In this document: piece by piece, positions 27,526 through 42,947 of the stretch
How positions within the stretch are numbered: the first letter of the stretch is position 1
Layout of the letters: each line of letters begins with the position of its first letter
DNA from: Oceanobacillus sojae
GTDB taxonomy: Bacteria; Bacillota; Bacilli; Bacillales; Amphibacillaceae
Length of the DNA stretch: 64,000 bases
Assembly: GCF_900162665.1 (NCBI RefSeq)
Contig: NZ_LT727813.1
Coordinates: 1,106,603 to 1,170,602, forward strand
Reading direction: 5' to 3'
Notes under the pieces: generated by a model
The model's database searches: none
What the model saw: the letters and a program-made list of their open reading frames with translations, nothing else
Told to the model about the DNA's origin: nothing
Translations under genes and position numbers: made by a program

Positions 27526-27966
27526 TTAGATCACCTCAGATTGACCGCCCGCTGCTTCAATTGCTTCTTTTGCAGATGCAGAGAATTTATGAGCTTTAAC
27601 AGTCAGTTTCTTTTCTAATTGCCCTTTTCCAAGAATCTTAACTCCAGCATTCAATTTGCTTACGACACCAGTTTCTAATAATAGCTCTGGAGTAACTTCA
27701 GTTCCTTCTTCAAAGCGATTAAGTGTGTCAAGGTTCACAATTGCATATTCTTTACGGTTAATATTTGTAAAACCACGTTTTGGCAAACGTTGGAATAAAG
27801 GCATTTGACCACCTTCGAAACCAAGTCTTACTCCACCACCGGAACGTGCTTTTTGACCTTTATGTCCACGACCAGAAGTTTTACCGTTACCTGAAGAAGT
27901 TCCGCGGCCTACACGGTTTCTTTCTTTACGGGATCCTTCTGCTGCTTTTAATTCATGAAGTTTCAT
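27526..27966 (-). CDS. rplO: 50S ribosomal protein L15
   Basis: 146 residues of uL15 ([22 protein letters not shown], glycine/arginine-rich extension, [18 protein letters not shown]). A late assembly protein of the 50S subunit in the spc operon. Confidence 0.98.
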   Translation of the reverse strand: MKLHELKAAEGSRKERNRVGRGTSSGNGKTSGRGHKGQKARSGGGVRLGFEGGQMPLFQRLPKRGFTNINRKEYAIVNLDTLNRFEEGTEVTPELLLETGVVSKLNAGVKILGKGQLEKKLTVKAHKFSASAKEAIEAAGGQSEVI

Positions 27967-27996
27967 GCGAGCACCTCCTCTTTACACAAAATTTAA

Positions 27997-28179
27997 TTAA
28001 ACTTCTTTAACTGTCAATAAGTGGGACACTCTGTTGACCATACCGCGAACGGCTGGAGTATCTTCACGTACAACCGATTGACGAATTTTCTTTAACCCTA
28101 ACGCCTCAACAGTTTTACGTTGAACGTCAGTGCCGCCGATAACACTACGAGTGAGGGTTATTTCCAATTTTTTAGACAT
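27997..28179 (-). CDS. rpmD: 50S ribosomal protein L30
   Basis: 60 residues of uL30 ([28 protein letters not shown]), the short bacterial form. Lies between rpsE and rplO in the spc operon. Confidence 0.97.
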   Translation of the reverse strand: MSKKLEITLTRSVIGGTDVQRKTVEALGLKKIRQSVVREDTPAVRGMVNRVSHLLTVKEV

Positions 28180-28192
28180 TGTGTTTCCCTCC

Positions 28193-28696
28193 TTATCCTA
28201 ACAGTTCTTCAACAGACTTTCCACGTAATTTAGCTACGTCTTCAGCTGTTTTTAAATTAGTTAAACCGTTCAATGTAGCACGAATTACGTTGATTGGTGT
28301 GTTAGATCCTAATGACTTAGTCAGGATATCACCTACACCAGCAAGCTCTAAAATCGCACGTACAGGACCACCAGAGATAACTCCAGTACCTTCAGAAGCC
28401 GGCTTCATCAATACGTTTCCAGAACCAAACTGTCCATGAATTTGATGTGGAATAGTTGTGCCTACGATTGGTACAGTAATTAAGTTTTTCTTTGCATCAT
28501 CTACTGCTTTTTTAATAGCTTCAGGTACTTCTTGCGCTTTACCAGTACCGAAACCTACATGACCGTTTTTGTCACCGACAACTACTAATGCTGCGAAGCG
28601 GAAACGACGTCCACCTTTTACAACCTTTGCAACACGGTTGACCGTAACAACACGTTCTTCAAGATCTAATTTGCTCGGATCAATATTCGTAATCAT
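28193..28696 (-). CDS. rpsE: 30S ribosomal protein S5
   Basis: 167 residues of uS5: [24 protein letters not shown] at the double-stranded RNA-binding domain and the C-terminal [14 protein letters not shown] helix. Contributes to decoding accuracy and mRNA entry. Confidence 0.98.
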   Translation of the reverse strand: MITNIDPSKLDLEERVVTVNRVAKVVKGGRRFRFAALVVVGDKNGHVGFGTGKAQEVPEAIKKAVDDAKKNLITVPIVGTTIPHQIHGQFGSGNVLMKPASEGTGVISGGPVRAILELAGVGDILTKSLGSNTPINVIRATLNGLTNLKTAEDVAKLRGKSVEELLG

Positions 28697-28721
28697 TATA
28701 GATGGTTACCTCCTTTTACTC

Positions 28722-29081
28722 TTAAAATTCAAGGCCTTCCTCACGAGCAGCCTCTGCTAAAGCTTTGATACGTCCATGATATAAATAACCTCCACGATCA
28801 AATACGATGGATTTATATCCTTTATCAATTGCACGTTTTGCAATAGCTGTCCCTACTTCTTTCGCAGCGTCAACATTGCCGCCGTTAATTCCAAGCTCTT
28901 TATCTACTGTAGAAGCGCTTGTCAGGGTTACATTATTTACATCATCAATTAATTGAGCATAAATATTTTTGTTCGAACGATACACATTTAAACGTGGACG
29001 CTCTGCAGTTCCTGATAATGTTTTACGTACACGATTGTGACGTTTTTTACGAGTAACATTTTTGTCAGGCTTTGTGATCAT
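28722..29081 (-). CDS. rplR: 50S ribosomal protein L18
   Basis: 119 residues of uL18 starting MITKPDKN; the ATG at 29081 is 8 bp from GGAG, whereas the GTG at 29090 lies on the ribosome site itself. Binds 5S rRNA with L5 ([34 protein letters not shown]). Confidence 0.97.
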   Translation of the reverse strand: MITKPDKNVTRKKRHNRVRKTLSGTAERPRLNVYRSNKNIYAQLIDDVNNVTLTSASTVDKELGINGGNVDAAKEVGTAIAKRAIDKGYKSIVFDRGGYLYHGRIKALAEAAREEGLEF

Positions 29082-29111
29082 CTGGGTCACTCCTTTCTCG
29101 GGCTAAAAAAC

Positions 29112-29648
29112 TTACTTAGCAGTTTTACCTTCTTTACGACGTACATATTCATCCGCATATTTAATTCCTTTACCTTTATAAGGCTCTGGCGGGCGGATTG
29201 CTCGGATATTAGCAGCAACTGCTCCTACTAATTCTTTATCGATACCTTTAACAATGATTTGCGTGTTTTTAGGTACTTCGATTTCAATACCGTCAATGGG
29301 TTCAAGTTCAACAGGATGTGAATAACCAGCGTTAACAACAGTTTTGTTTCCCTGCTTTTGAGCACGATAACCAACACCGTTAATTTCCAATGATTTTTCA
29401 AAACCTTTGCTTACTCCAACTACCATGTTATTGATTAAGCTGCGAGTAGTACCATGTAATGCGCGGTGGTCTTTATGATCACTCGGGCGAGCTACAGTTA
29501 AAATATTACCCTCAACGTTAATTTTAATATCTGGATGAAAATCTCTTGTTAATTCACCCTTTGGTCCTTTGACTGTTAGTGTAGTTCCGTTGAATTTCAA
29601 CTCTACACCTTCTGGAATTTCTACAGGCTTAAGTCCGACACGAGACAT
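29112..29648 (-). CDS. rplF: 50S ribosomal protein L6
   Basis: 178 residues of uL6, two homologous domains, with the conserved C-terminal [16 protein letters not shown]. Sits near the factor-binding site of the 50S subunit. Confidence 0.98.
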   Translation of the reverse strand: MSRVGLKPVEIPEGVELKFNGTTLTVKGPKGELTRDFHPDIKINVEGNILTVARPSDHKDHRALHGTTRSLINNMVVGVSKGFEKSLEINGVGYRAQKQGNKTVVNAGYSHPVELEPIDGIEIEVPKNTQIIVKGIDKELVGAVAANIRAIRPPEPYKGKGIKYADEYVRRKEGKTAK

Positions 29649-29678
29649 TCCCTACACCTCCTCATTAAAAAATAGTGA

Positions 29679-30077
29679 TTACCAAACGTACGCTAATACT
29701 TCGCCGCCAACTGCCTGGGAACGTGCTTCTTTATCAGAAAGCATTCCGTTAGAAGTTGATACGATAGCAATGCCAAGACCGTTCAATACACGAGGTACTT
29801 CATTTGCTTTAGCATATACGCGTAAACCTGGTTTACTGATACGTTTAATTCCTGTAATAACTCTATCTTCGTTTGCACTGTATTTTAAGAAGATACGTAA
29901 TATACCTTGCTTGTTGTCTTCGACTAGCTCATAATCCTTCACAAAACCTTCGCGCTTTAGGATATCAGCGATCTCTTTTTTAATTTTAGAAGCAGGAAGC
30001 TCTAATTGTTCATGTTTTACCATGTTCGCATTACGAATGCGAGTAAGCATATCTGCAATTGGATCTGTCATAACCAT
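29679..30077 (-). CDS. rpsH: 30S ribosomal protein S8
   Basis: 132 residues of uS8 ([18 protein letters not shown], then [26 protein letters not shown]). Binds the central domain of 16S rRNA; in E. coli it is the repressor of the spc operon. Confidence 0.98.
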   Translation of the reverse strand: MVMTDPIADMLTRIRNANMVKHEQLELPASKIKKEIADILKREGFVKDYELVEDNKQGILRIFLKYSANEDRVITGIKRISKPGLRVYAKANEVPRVLNGLGIAIVSTSNGMLSDKEARSQAVGGEVLAYVW

Positions 30078-30106
30078 TACTAATTACCTCCTTCCCGAAT
30101 CGGGGT

Positions 30107-30860
<754 letters not shown>

Positions 30861-30887
30861 GCGTTAGCCCTCCTTTCACAGAAAAAC

Positions 30888-31199
30888 TTATTTATCTAAT
30901 GCTTCACCGGATTTTTTTGCAATACGGATTTTCTTACCATCTTTTACTTCATAGCCAACACGAGTTGGTTCTCCGGACTTCGGATCGATTGGCAATACAT
31001 TAGAAGCATGAATTGGAGCTTCGATATTCAAGATTCCGCCTTGCGGGTTGTCTTGAGAAGGTTTCGCATGTTTTTGAATCATGTTCACGCCTTCTACTAA
31101 TACGCGCTCTTTCTTCGGATATGCTTCTAGTACAGTACCCTCTTTACCGCGGTCTTTACCGGATAAAACTTTGACTTTATCACCTTTTTTTACATGCAT
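30888..31199 (-). CDS. rplX: 50S ribosomal protein L24
   Basis: 103 residues of uL24 with an N-terminal KOW motif ([25 protein letters not shown]). Assembly initiator of the 50S subunit, near the tunnel exit. Confidence 0.98.
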   Translation of the reverse strand: MHVKKGDKVKVLSGKDRGKEGTVLEAYPKKERVLVEGVNMIQKHAKPSQDNPQGGILNIEAPIHASNVLPIDPKSGEPTRVGYEVKDGKKIRIAKKSGEALDK

Positions 31200-31233
31200 G
31201 CTTTACGCACCTCCTTGATGAGGAAATTTCTTA

Positions 31234-31641
<408 letters not shown>

Positions 31642-31644
31642 TTA

Positions 31645-31908
31645 TTAAATAATTACCGCTTCTTCTACGACTTCTACCAGACGGAAACGTTTTGTAGCTG
31701 ATAGCGGGCGAGTTTCCATGATACGTACGATGTCGCCTGTTTTTGCAACATTGTTTTCATCATGCGTTTTGAATTTCTTAGAATACTTAACACGTTTTCC
31801 ATAAAGCTTATGGAACTTGTAAGTTTCAACTAAAACTGTAATAGTTTTATCCATTTTGTCGGATACAACACGACCAGTATAAACTTTACGATCATTACGT
31901 TCAGACAT
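31645..31908 (-). CDS. rpsQ: 30S ribosomal protein S17
   Basis: 87 residues of uS17 ([45 protein letters not shown]). Primary 16S rRNA-binding protein. Confidence 0.98.
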   Translation of the reverse strand: MSERNDRKVYTGRVVSDKMDKTITVLVETYKFHKLYGKRVKYSKKFKTHDENNVAKTGDIVRIMETRPLSATKRFRLVEVVEEAVII

Positions 31909-31934
31909 TGAGGTTAACCTCCCCTCTGGAATCT

Positions 31935-32577
<643 letters not shown>

Positions 32578-33219
32578 TTATTTGTCGGTTTTTGTTGGAA
32601 GGACTTCTCCACGATAGATCCATACTTTAACACCTAATTTACCATAAGTAGTATCAGCTTCTGCTGTACCATAGTCAATGTCAGCACGTAAAGTATGAAG
32701 TGGCACTGTTCCTTCACTATAATGTTCTGCACGAGCGATATCCGCACCGCCTAGACGTCCAGATACTTGTGTTTTAATTCCTTTTGCTCCAGCACGCATC
32801 GCACGTTGGATAGCTTGCTTTTGAGCACGACGGAATGAAATACGATTTTCTAATTGACGAGCAATATTATCAGCTACAAGTGTTGCATCAATATCAACTT
32901 TTTTGATTTCAAGAATATTGATATGAACTCGTTTGCCAGTTAAGTTGTTCAAAGATTTACGTAAAGCTTCAACTTCAGATCCGCCTTTACCAATAACCAT
33001 TCCTGGCTTACCAGTATGAATTGTAATGTTCACACGGTTTGCTGCACGTTCGATTTCAATAGAAGAAACAGCAGCCGTTTTAAGACGTCCTTCAAGATAT
33101 TCTCTGATTTTAATATCTTCATGCAATAAGTCTGCATAGTCTTTACCAGCGTACCATTTAGACTCCCAGTCTTTAATGACACCTACGCGTAGACCTGTTG
33201 GATTTACTTTTTGACCCAC
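32578..33219 (-). CDS. rpsC: 30S ribosomal protein S3
   Basis: 213 residues of uS3 with a type II KH domain ([19 protein letters not shown]) and the C-terminal [19 protein letters not shown] region. Part of the mRNA entry helicase site. Confidence 0.98.
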   Translation of the reverse strand: MGQKVNPTGLRVGVIKDWESKWYAGKDYADLLHEDIKIREYLEGRLKTAAVSSIEIERAANRVNITIHTGKPGMVIGKGGSEVEALRKSLNNLTGKRVHINILEIKKVDIDATLVADNIARQLENRISFRRAQKQAIQRAMRAGAKGIKTQVSGRLGGADIARAEHYSEGTVPLHTLRADIDYGTAEADTTYGKLGVKVWIYRGEVLPTKTDK

Positions 33220-33222
33220 TGA

Positions 33223-33564
33223 CTATCCCTCCTTCTTTTCAGTTACCACAACTGTGATGTGGCTAGTACGTTTATTGATTTTGCTTGCACGTCCTTGTGC
33301 ACGTGGACGGAAACGTTTCAAAGTAGCGCCTTCGTTAACAAATACTTCAGATACTACTAAGTTGTCTGCATCCATTTCATAGTTATGTTCTGCGTTAGCA
33401 ACTGCAGAGTTTAATACTTTTTCTACGACCGGGGAAGCTCCGCGCTGTGTATATTTTAAAATAGCGATTGCTTCGCCAACCTCTTTTCCTCGAATTAGAT
33501 CTACAACTAAACGAACCTTACGAGGAGCAATACGAACTGATTTCGCAACGGCTTTAGCTTGCAT
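33223..33564 (-). CDS. rplV: 50S ribosomal protein L22
   Basis: 113 residues of uL22; the extended beta-hairpin that reaches into the exit tunnel is intact ([19 protein letters not shown]), with no macrolide-resistance type deletion. 3 bp upstream of rpsC. Confidence 0.98.
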   Translation of the reverse strand: MQAKAVAKSVRIAPRKVRLVVDLIRGKEVGEAIAILKYTQRGASPVVEKVLNSAVANAEHNYEMDADNLVVSEVFVNEGATLKRFRPRAQGRASKINKRTSHITVVVTEKKEG

Positions 33565-33582
33565 GCCTAGTACCTCCTCTCA

Positions 33583-33861
33583 TTAGCGTTTTGTTTTCTT
33601 ATCGTCACCAGCGTGTCCTCTATACGTACGAGTTGGTGCGAATTCACCTAATTTATGACCCACCATATCTTCAGTGATATATACTGGCACATGCTTACGT
33701 CCATCATATACTGCAACTGTATGACCAACGAATTGCGGGAAAATTGTAGAACGGCGAGACCAGGTTTTTACTACCTGTTTCTTGTCTTCAGTGTTTAACA
33801 CTTCAATTTTCTTTAATAGATGATCATCTGCAAAAGGTCCTTTTTTCAAGCTACGGCCCAT
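33583..33861 (-). CDS. rpsS: 30S ribosomal protein S19
   Basis: 92 residues of uS19 ([46 protein letters not shown]). Located in the 30S head with S13. Confidence 0.98.
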   Translation of the reverse strand: MGRSLKKGPFADDHLLKKIEVLNTEDKKQVVKTWSRRSTIFPQFVGHTVAVYDGRKHVPVYITEDMVGHKLGEFAPTRTYRGHAGDDKKTKR

Positions 33862-33918
33862 GGATAAGCCTCCTTCCAGGGATTAGAGACGGGTACTTTA
33901 GCCCGCCCGTTTTTCCGT

Positions 33919-34749
33919 TTATTTTTTACGTTTACGAACGATATACTTATCAGATGGTTTGTTACGTTTACGTGTTTTGTAACCAAGTGTTGGTTTACCC
34001 CAAGGTGACATTGGTGATTTACGTCCGATTGGTGCGCGTCCTTCACCACCACCATGCGGGTGATCATTAGGGTTCATTACAGAACCGCGAACTGTTGGAC
34101 GGATACCTTTCCAACGGGAACGACCAGCTTTACCTACACGGATAAGTTCATGCTCAATGTTACCTACTTGACCGATTGTAGCACGGCAAGTTGTTAAGAT
34201 TAAACGAACTTCTCCAGAAGCAAGACGTACTAAAGTGTACTTTTCTTCGCGTCCAAGGATTTGAGCTTCTGCACCAGCAGAACGAGCTAATTGTCCTCCG
34301 CGTCCCGGTTTCAATTCAATATTATGGATAACTGTACCTACCGGGATACTTCCAAGCGGTAATGCGTTACCTACTTTAATATCTGCCTCTACACCAGATT
34401 CAATAACTTGCCCTACTTTAATATTTTTTGGAGCAAGGATGTAACGTTTCTCACCATCAGCATAGTGAATTAATGCAATGTTTGCTGAACGGTTAGGATC
34501 GTATTCAATTGTAGCAACGCGTCCTGGCACACCGTCTTTATCGCGTTTGAAATCGATAATACGATATTGGCGCTTGTGACCGCCGCCGTGATGACGAACC
34601 GTTAATTTCCCTTGGTTATTACGTCCACCACGCTTAGATAATGGAGCTAAAAGGGATTTCTCAGGGGTACTCGTAGTAATCTCTGCAAAATCTGAACCAG
34701 ACATATTACGTCTACCATTTGAGGTTGGTTTATACTTTTTAATCGCCAT
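33919..34749 (-). CDS. rplB: 50S ribosomal protein L2
   Basis: 276 residues of uL2 ([40 protein letters not shown] with the conserved histidine near the peptidyl transferase centre). Needed for subunit association. Confidence 0.98.
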   Translation of the reverse strand: MAIKKYKPTSNGRRNMSGSDFAEITTSTPEKSLLAPLSKRGGRNNQGKLTVRHHGGGHKRQYRIIDFKRDKDGVPGRVATIEYDPNRSANIALIHYADGEKRYILAPKNIKVGQVIESGVEADIKVGNALPLGSIPVGTVIHNIELKPGRGGQLARSAGAEAQILGREEKYTLVRLASGEVRLILTTCRATIGQVGNIEHELIRVGKAGRSRWKGIRPTVRGSVMNPNDHPHGGGEGRAPIGRKSPMSPWGKPTLGYKTRKRNKPSDKYIVRKRKK

Positions 34750-34792
34750 CGTTGTCCCTCCTTCTACTTCTAAAATTTATTTATTCGTTTTA

Positions 34793-35080
34793 TTAAGCCT
34801 CAAAGAAATCTAAATCTTTGCTATCCTCGCTCAGTTGAACGATAGCTTTTTTGCGGTCAGGGCGATATCCACCGTAACGGCCCATTCGCTTAAATTTACC
34901 TTTAAGGTTCATTGTGTTTACTTGTTCTACTTTCACACCAAAGATTGTTTCTACAGCATCTTTGATTTGCGTTTTGTTAGCTTTTACGGCTACTTCAAAA
35001 GTGTATTTCTTCTCTGCCATTAAGTCAGCAGAATTCTCTGTAATGACAGGGCGTTTAATTACATCGCGTAGATCTTTCAT
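34793..35080 (-). CDS. rplW: 50S ribosomal protein L23
   Basis: 95 residues of uL23 ([20 protein letters not shown]). Docking site for trigger factor and SRP at the tunnel exit. Its start overlaps the last base of rplD. Confidence 0.98.
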   Translation of the reverse strand: MKDLRDVIKRPVITENSADLMAEKKYTFEVAVKANKTQIKDAVETIFGVKVEQVNTMNLKGKFKRMGRYGGYRPDRKKAIVQLSEDSKDLDFFEA

Positions 35081-35703
35081 TATGCGAGCACCTCCCCTGC
35101 TTTTTCAGCTGCATCTTTAGTGATGATCAGCTTGTCATGCGTAAGCAAGTCAAGTACATTCAATTCTTCTACAGTCAATACCTTCACGTTTTGTAAGTTG
35201 TTTGCAGAACGGGCAACTGTTTCATCTTTCTCTGAAAGAACGATCAGTGCTTTCTCTTCAACTTTCAATCCGTTTAAGATGTTAATAACTTCTTTTGTTT
35301 TTGGAGCATCAATTGTGATAGCTTCTAAAACAAACAAGCCTTCTTCTTTCACTTTAGAAGATAATGCAGACTTCAACGCTAAGCGACGAACTTTCTTTGG
35401 TAATTTGTAGCTGTAGCTACGCGGAGTTGGTCCGAAAACTGTTCCACCGCCAACCCATTGTGGTGAACGGATAGATCCTTGACGTGCACGGCCAGTTCCT
35501 TTTTGGCGCCATGGTTTGCGGCCTCCACCACGAACTTCAGAACGGTTTTTAACAGCGTGTGTACCTTGACGTAAAGATGCACGTTGCATAACTACCGCTT
35601 CATGAAGTACATGTGTGTTTGGCTCAATACCAAAAACAGCGTCATTTAATTCGATTTCTCCAACATTACTTCCATCCTGTTTTAAAAGTGCTACTTTAGG
35701 CAT
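35080..35703 (-). CDS. rplD: 50S ribosomal protein L4
   Basis: 207 residues of uL4, with the arginine-rich tunnel loop ([21 protein letters not shown]) intact. In E. coli L4 also represses the S10 operon. Confidence 0.98.
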   Translation of the reverse strand: MPKVALLKQDGSNVGEIELNDAVFGIEPNTHVLHEAVVMQRASLRQGTHAVKNRSEVRGGGRKPWRQKGTGRARQGSIRSPQWVGGGTVFGPTPRSYSYKLPKKVRRLALKSALSSKVKEEGLFVLEAITIDAPKTKEVINILNGLKVEEKALIVLSEKDETVARSANNLQNVKVLTVEELNVLDLLTHDKLIITKDAAEKAGEVLA

Positions 35704-35729
35704 GACATATCCTCCCTTCGTTTATGTGA

Positions 35730-36359
35730 TTAGTTACCTTTTACTGCACTAGTAATTTTCACGTAAGATTTTTTTGCACCAGGAATGTTTCCTTTGATTA
35801 GAATTAAATTCTTTTCAGCATCTACACTAACCACTTCAAGGTTTTGAATCGTTTTTTGTTCAGAACCCATGTGACCTGGTAATTTTTTGCCTTTGAAAAC
35901 ACGCATTGCATCAATTGCTGCCATTGCACCAGGGCCTCTATGGTAATGAGAACCGTGGGACATTGGTCCGCGTTGTTGATTGTGACGCTTGATAGCACCC
36001 TGGAATCCTTTACCTTTCGATGTACCTGTCACATCAATTTTTTCTCCGGCTTCAAAGATATCAACGTTGATTTCCTGGCCAACTTCATAGCCTTCAACGT
36101 CTGCGCCACGGATTTCACGAACGTAGCGCTTAGGGGCAGTGCCTGCTTTCTCAGCATGACCTTTTTCCGCTTTGTTTGTACGTGATTCCTTTTTATCAGC
36201 AAAACCGATTTGCAACGCTTCATAACCATCATTTTCTAATGTCTTCTTTTGCAACACAACATTTGCCTCAGCTTGAACGACTGTTACTGGTACAAGTTCT
36301 CCATTTTCAGAGAAAAGCTGAGTCATGCCGATTTTACGACCTAAGATTCCTTTCGTCAT
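35730..36359 (-). CDS. rplC: 50S ribosomal protein L3
   Basis: 209 residues of uL3 ([40 protein letters not shown] near the peptidyl transferase centre). Initiates 50S assembly with L24. Confidence 0.98.
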   Translation of the reverse strand: MTKGILGRKIGMTQLFSENGELVPVTVVQAEANVVLQKKTLENDGYEALQIGFADKKESRTNKAEKGHAEKAGTAPKRYVREIRGADVEGYEVGQEINVDIFEAGEKIDVTGTSKGKGFQGAIKRHNQQRGPMSHGSHYHRGPGAMAAIDAMRVFKGKKLPGHMGSEQKTIQNLEVVSVDAEKNLILIKGNIPGAKKSYVKITSAVKGN

Positions 36360-36387
36360 CCGTTACACCTCCTGTATTTAAAACGAA

Positions 36388-37132
<745 letters not shown>

Positions 37133-37420
37133 TTAGCTGTATCTGCGCCAATTGTCCAGTGCAGTCTGAATCATAATCGGTCCCTGCACAGCCCATTGAC
37201 CGCCTCTAGAAGACACTAAAGCATTAACAATGGTATTGGAGCCGGAAAAACCACCATGCCCGATGACCATTCCACTATGCGCATTGGCAATTAGTATCCG
37301 ATAATCTGATGAAAATGTCTGCGCTTTTTTATTTGCGGTCCTAATAGGTATGTTAATTGCTGCCATCGCATTCGTATCAAAATACGTAACTGGAATTAAG
37401 CGCCGATCCAGATTTAGCAT
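37133..37420 (-). CDS. Hypothetical protein, family not recognised
   Basis: 95 residues, mixed alpha/beta in appearance, with glycine-rich MVIGHGGFSGSNTIVNALV and GGQWAVQGPIMIQ segments. No signal peptide, membrane segment or ribosome site of good quality is evident. It lies between rpsJ and the oppositely oriented glpX, where B. subtilis has ybaC; it is not a ybaC homologue. Could be a decayed or lineage-specific gene. Confidence 0.4.
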   Translation of the reverse strand: MLNLDRRLIPVTYFDTNAMAAINIPIRTANKKAQTFSSDYRILIANAHSGMVIGHGGFSGSNTIVNALVSSRGGQWAVQGPIMIQTALDNWRRYS

Positions 37421-37571
37421 ACTCTAATCATCTATTTTATCTTTTAAAACAAAAGATAAAAATAATAAACAAAAACAAATAAAAGATATTGATATAAAAC
37501 GATAATTATATTACTATTAAAGTTAGATATTTCTTTTTCACAAAATGAAAACTCTAAAGGAGATGGTAGTT

Positions 37572-38516
37572 ATGAATCAGTTCATCCAAGATTTTCTGCA
37601 CGTTACGGAGTCAGCAGCACTTGCGACATACCCGTGGATAGGGACAGGAAATAAAATAGAAGCTGATCAGGCAGCTACAGATTCTATGCGTACTTTATTA
37701 AATAAAATCCCTATGGATGGCGAAGTAGTTATTGGTGAAGGAGAAATGGACGAAGCCCCAATGTTATTTATCGGCGAAAAAGTTGGAACCGGGAATGGTG
37801 CAGGTATCGATTTAGCAGTTGATCCAATTGATGGGACTACCTCTACTTCTAAAGGAAAGAATAATGCTATCGCAGTAATTGCTGCCGCTAAGAAAGGAAC
37901 ATTGTTGCATGCTCCCGATATGTATATGGAGAAGTTTGTAACCGGTCCGGAAGCTGCAGGGAAGATTGATATTGATTATCCACTCGAGAAGAATCTGCGG
38001 ATTATTGCAGGTGCAAAAGGAAAAAAGCTTGAAGAATTAAAAATGATTGTACAGGATAGAGAAAGACATAATCATTGGATTGAAGAAGCGCGTGCTTTAG
38101 GTGTCAGAACAGAGCTATTTGAAGAAGGAGATGTCATTCCTGCAATAGCAACCTGTATCCAGCGGAGTGATATAGACTTATTCATTGGAATTGGCGGTGC
38201 TCCAGAAGGGGTTCTGGCAGCTGTAGGAGTGAAAAGTTTGGGTGGAGAAATGCAGGCAAGATTACTTCCAAAAACTGATGAACAATGGGCGCGTTGTGTA
38301 TCGATGGGAATTACAAACCCTAAAGAAGCACTTGCTCATAATCAGTTAGTCGGTACAGATGAATGTGCTTTTATCGCTACAAGTATTACCAGCAATATGC
38401 TGCTGCAAGGAATAGAAAATAATCAAAATGTCTTTACAACACATTCCATTGTTTTAGATGGTTTAAATAAATGCTATCGTCATGTAGCAACAGAGCATTC
38501 TAAGTCCCCTGTCTGA
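37572..38516 (+). CDS. glpX: Fructose-1,6-bisphosphatase class II
   Basis: 314 residues from ATG 37572, which is 6-10 bp behind AAAGGAGATGG; the upstream ATG at 37545 lies before that ribosome site. GlpX-family metal-binding motifs are intact: VIGEGEMDEAP, GIDLAVDPIDGTTSTS and GIGGAPEGVLAA. Catalyses a gluconeogenic step. It is the only plus-strand gene in the housekeeping block and converges on tuf through a shared terminator, so it was likely inserted between tuf and the S10 operon. Confidence 0.93.
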   Translation: MNQFIQDFLHVTESAALATYPWIGTGNKIEADQAATDSMRTLLNKIPMDGEVVIGEGEMDEAPMLFIGEKVGTGNGAGIDLAVDPIDGTTSTSKGKNNAIAVIAAAKKGTLLHAPDMYMEKFVTGPEAAGKIDIDYPLEKNLRIIAGAKGKKLEELKMIVQDRERHNHWIEEARALGVRTELFEEGDVIPAIATCIQRSDIDLFIGIGGAPEGVLAAVGVKSLGGEMQARLLPKTDEQWARCVSMGITNPKEALAHNQLVGTDECAFIATSITSNMLLQGIENNQNVFTTHSIVLDGLNKCYRHVATEHSKSPV

Positions 38517-38560
38517 TTTTTAAACTTCATTGAAATGAATAGTAAGACATTATAATATAC

Positions 38561-38592
38561 AAAAAAAGACAGCGTCGTCACGCTGTCTTTTT
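38561..38592. terminator. Bidirectional terminator between glpX and tuf
   Basis: GACAGCGT (38568-38575) and ACGCTGTC (38580-38587) form an 8-bp stem flanked by AAAAAAA on one side and TTTTTC on the other, so it can serve both convergent genes. Confidence 0.85.
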
Positions 38593-38606
38593 CATTCAAG
38601 CATTTA

Positions 38607-39797
<1,191 letters not shown>

Positions 39798-39904
39798 TTA
39801 TAGTTCCTCCTTTAAATATATAGCAATTTTTATTATCCGGGAAAGTCGGTTGGAATTTCCCGGCCTTTACTAAATGTTATACGTCAGATTGAAGAAAAAA
39901 TCAA

Positions 39905-41983
39905 TTATTGACCTGCATTTTTCTTGATAATTTCTTCTGTAATGCTTTTAGGTGTTTCTTCATAGTGGTCAAAGTGCATTGTGTACACTCCGCGACCTTG
40001 CGTGTTTGAACGTAATGCTGTTGCATAACCGAACATTTCTGCAAGTGGTACGAACGCTTTAACTACCTGAGCAGTTCCGCGTGCTTCCATACCTTCTACG
40101 CGTCCACGACGAGAAGTTACATCGCCCATGATGTCTCCCATATATTCTTCTGGGACAACAATTTCTACTCTCATCATTGGTTCAAGCAGAACTGGGTTAC
40201 ATTTATTTTTAGCAGCTTTAAGTGCCATAGAAGCAGCTACTTTAAACGCCATTTCGTTGGAATCGACATCGTGATAGCTTCCATCATATAATGTAGCTTT
40301 CACATCGATTAACGGATATCCAGCAAGAACACCATTTTCCATGGATTCTTCGATACCTTGTTGAACAGCCGGGATGTATTCACGAGGAACCACACCACCA
40401 ACAATATTGTTAACAAATTCAAATCCGGCGCCTTCTTCGTTTGGCTCAAATTTAACCCAAACGTGACCGAATTGTCCACGTCCACCGGACTGACGTACGA
40501 ATTTACCTTCTACTTCAGCAGCAGCACGGAAAGTTTCTCTGTAAGAAACCTGTGGAGCACCAACAGTTGCGCCAACTTTAAATTCACGTTTTAAACGGTC
40601 AACAATGATATCAAGGTGAAGCTCACCCATACCAGAGATGATAGTTTGCCCAGTTTCTGTATTTGTTTCTGTACGGAAAGTTGGATCTTCTTCCGCAAGT
40701 TTAGATAGAGCAATACCCATTTTATCCTGGTCTGCTTTTGTTTCTGGTTCAATAGCAACCGAGATAACCGGCTCAGGGAATTCCATGGACTCAAGAATAA
40801 CTAGATCCTTTTCGTCACATAGTGTATCGCCTGTTGTTGTATCCTTCAAACCTACTGCAGCAGCAATTTCACCTGCGTAAGCAACAGAAATCTCTTCACG
40901 GGAGTTTGCATGCATTTGCAGGATACGTCCAATACGCTCACGTTTATCTTTTACAGAGTTTTTTACGTAAGAACCTGAGTTAAGTGTACCTGAGTACACA
41001 CGGAAGAATGTTAATTTACCAACATAAGGGTCCGTCATAACTTTAAACGCTAATGCAGAGAACGGTGCATCGTCTGTTGATGGACGAGTTACTTTTTCTT
41101 CTGTTCCAGGAATAATACCTTCGATTGGAGGTACATCTGTTGGAGCAGGAAGATAAGCAAGTACCGCATCCAGCATTAACTGAACGCCTTTGTTTTTAAA
41201 TGCTGATCCGCAAAGTACCGGATAGAAATCTACATTTAATGTTGCCTGACGAATTGCATTTGCAAGTTCCTCATTAGAGATTTCTTCTCCTTCAAGATAC
41301 TTCATCATCAGATCTTCATCTGTTTCAGCAACTGCTTCTACCAAGTTAGCACGCAGCTCTTCAGCTTCGTCTTTTAACTCAGCAGGGATTTCAGTAGTCT
41401 CATCAGTTTGACCTAAATCATCAAGATAGATATGTGCTTCCATCTTAACTAAGTCAATAATTCCACTAAATTCATCCTCAGCGCCAATAGGCATTTGGAT
41501 CGGATGTGCATTTGCACCAAGGCGCTCTTTTAATGTATTTGTTGAATACAAGAAATCTGCACCTGTTTTGTCCATTTTATTAATGAACACAATACGTGGA
41601 ACACCGTATGTTGTCGCTTGACGCCATACTGTTTCCGTTTGTGGTTCAACACCAGATTGCGCATCTAGAACTGTTACCGCACCATCCAGTACACGAAGAG
41701 AACGTTCAACTTCAACTGTGAAGTCTACGTGTCCAGGTGTGTCAATGATATTAATACGGTGATCCTTCCAAGCAGCAGTTGTTGCAGCGGAAGTAATTGT
41801 AATTCCACGCTCCTGCTCCTGCTCCATCCAGTCCATTTGAGATGCACCTTCATGTGTTTCACCAATTTTATGAATACGTCCTGTATAGAAAAGAATACGC
41901 TCAGTAGTAGTGGTTTTACCCGCATCAATATGCGCCATAATACCGATATTACGTGTCTTTTCCAAGGAGAACTCTCTAGCCAT
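39905..41983 (-). CDS. fusA: Elongation factor G
   Basis: 692 residues with the five EF-G domains; GTPase motifs [19 protein letters not shown] (about 17-35), DTPGHVDF and [10 protein letters not shown]. Catalyses translocation and, with RRF, ribosome recycling. 43 bp after rpsG. Confidence 0.98.
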   Translation of the reverse strand: MAREFSLEKTRNIGIMAHIDAGKTTTTERILFYTGRIHKIGETHEGASQMDWMEQEQERGITITSAATTAAWKDHRINIIDTPGHVDFTVEVERSLRVLDGAVTVLDAQSGVEPQTETVWRQATTYGVPRIVFINKMDKTGADFLYSTNTLKERLGANAHPIQMPIGAEDEFSGIIDLVKMEAHIYLDDLGQTDETTEIPAELKDEAEELRANLVEAVAETDEDLMMKYLEGEEISNEELANAIRQATLNVDFYPVLCGSAFKNKGVQLMLDAVLAYLPAPTDVPPIEGIIPGTEEKVTRPSTDDAPFSALAFKVMTDPYVGKLTFFRVYSGTLNSGSYVKNSVKDKRERIGRILQMHANSREEISVAYAGEIAAAVGLKDTTTGDTLCDEKDLVILESMEFPEPVISVAIEPETKADQDKMGIALSKLAEEDPTFRTETNTETGQTIISGMGELHLDIIVDRLKREFKVGATVGAPQVSYRETFRAAAEVEGKFVRQSGGRGQFGHVWVKFEPNEEGAGFEFVNNIVGGVVPREYIPAVQQGIEESMENGVLAGYPLIDVKATLYDGSYHDVDSNEMAFKVAASMALKAAKNKCNPVLLEPMMRVEIVVPEEYMGDIMGDVTSRRGRVEGMEARGTAQVVKAFVPLAEMFGYATALRSNTQGRGVYTMHFDHYEETPKSITEEIIKKNAGQ

Positions 41984-42026
41984 GTATTCTTCTCCTTCCT
42001 ATAGCAAGCGAATGCTTTAATTTAGA

Positions 42027-42497
42027 TTACCAACGGTAGTGAGCGAATGCTTTGTTTGCTTCTGCCATTTTATGCATATCTTCTCTTTTCTTAACAGCAG
42101 CTCCTGTATTATTAGAAGCATCAAGAATTTCATTAGCAAGACGTTCTTCCATTGTTTTTTCTCCGCGTAGACGGGAGTAGTTAACAATATAACGTAATCC
42201 TAAAGCTTGACGACGTTCCGGACGAACCTCCACTGGTACTTGATAGTTTGAACCACCAACACGGCGGGCACGTACTTCAAGTACTGGCATAACATTTTTC
42301 ATTGCTTGCTCAAAAACTTCCATTGCGTTTTGGCCGCTTCTTTCAGCAACTAATTCAAACGCATTATAAAGGATTTTTTGTGCTTTTCCACGCTTCCCGT
42401 CTACCATAATCTGGTTGATGAGGCGTGTAACTAATTTTGAGTTATAAAGCGGATCTGGTAATACATCACGCTTTGGTACTGGACCTTTACGAGGCAT
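42027..42497 (-). CDS. rpsG: 30S ribosomal protein S7
   Basis: 156 residues of uS7 ([41 protein letters not shown]). Nucleates assembly of the 30S head. Confidence 0.98.
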   Translation of the reverse strand: MPRKGPVPKRDVLPDPLYNSKLVTRLINQIMVDGKRGKAQKILYNAFELVAERSGQNAMEVFEQAMKNVMPVLEVRARRVGGSNYQVPVEVRPERRQALGLRYIVNYSRLRGEKTMEERLANEILDASNNTGAAVKKREDMHKMAEANKAFAHYRW

Positions 42498-42533
42498 TGT
42501 ACATCCTCCTTTCCCTTATATTATTTAAATTAC

Positions 42534-42947
42534 TTATTTTTTAGGTCTTTTCGTTCCATATTTAGAGCGTCCTTGCATACGGCCTTCTACTCCAGCAGTA
42601 TCAAGTGCTCCACGTACGATATGATAACGTACCCCCGGTAAGTCTTTTACACGACCGCCACGGATAAGAACAACACTGTGCTCTTGCAGGTTGTGACCAA
42701 TCCCAGGAATGTATGCAGTTACCTCCATGTTGTTAGACAAACGTACACGCGCATATTTACGAAGTGCAGAGTTTGGTTTCTTAGGAGTTAATGTACCTAC
42801 ACGAGTACATACACCACGTTTTTGTGGAGAGCTCTGATCAGTCATTTTCTTTTTAAAGCTGTTGTAGCCTTTATTAAGTGCAGGTGAGTCAGATTTTTTT
42901 GTCTTTGTCACACGGCCTTTACGAACTAGCTGATTAATTGTTGGCAT
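42534..42947 (-). CDS. rpsL: 30S ribosomal protein S12
   Basis: 137 residues of uS12. The streptomycin-related regions are wild type: [13 protein letters not shown] and the loop before [16 protein letters not shown]. Decoding-centre protein and first gene of the str operon, with its own promoter 230 bp upstream. Confidence 0.98.
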   Translation of the reverse strand: MPTINQLVRKGRVTKTKKSDSPALNKGYNSFKKKMTDQSSPQKRGVCTRVGTLTPKKPNSALRKYARVRLSNNMEVTAYIPGIGHNLQEHSVVLIRGGRVKDLPGVRYHIVRGALDTAGVEGRMQGRSKYGTKRPKK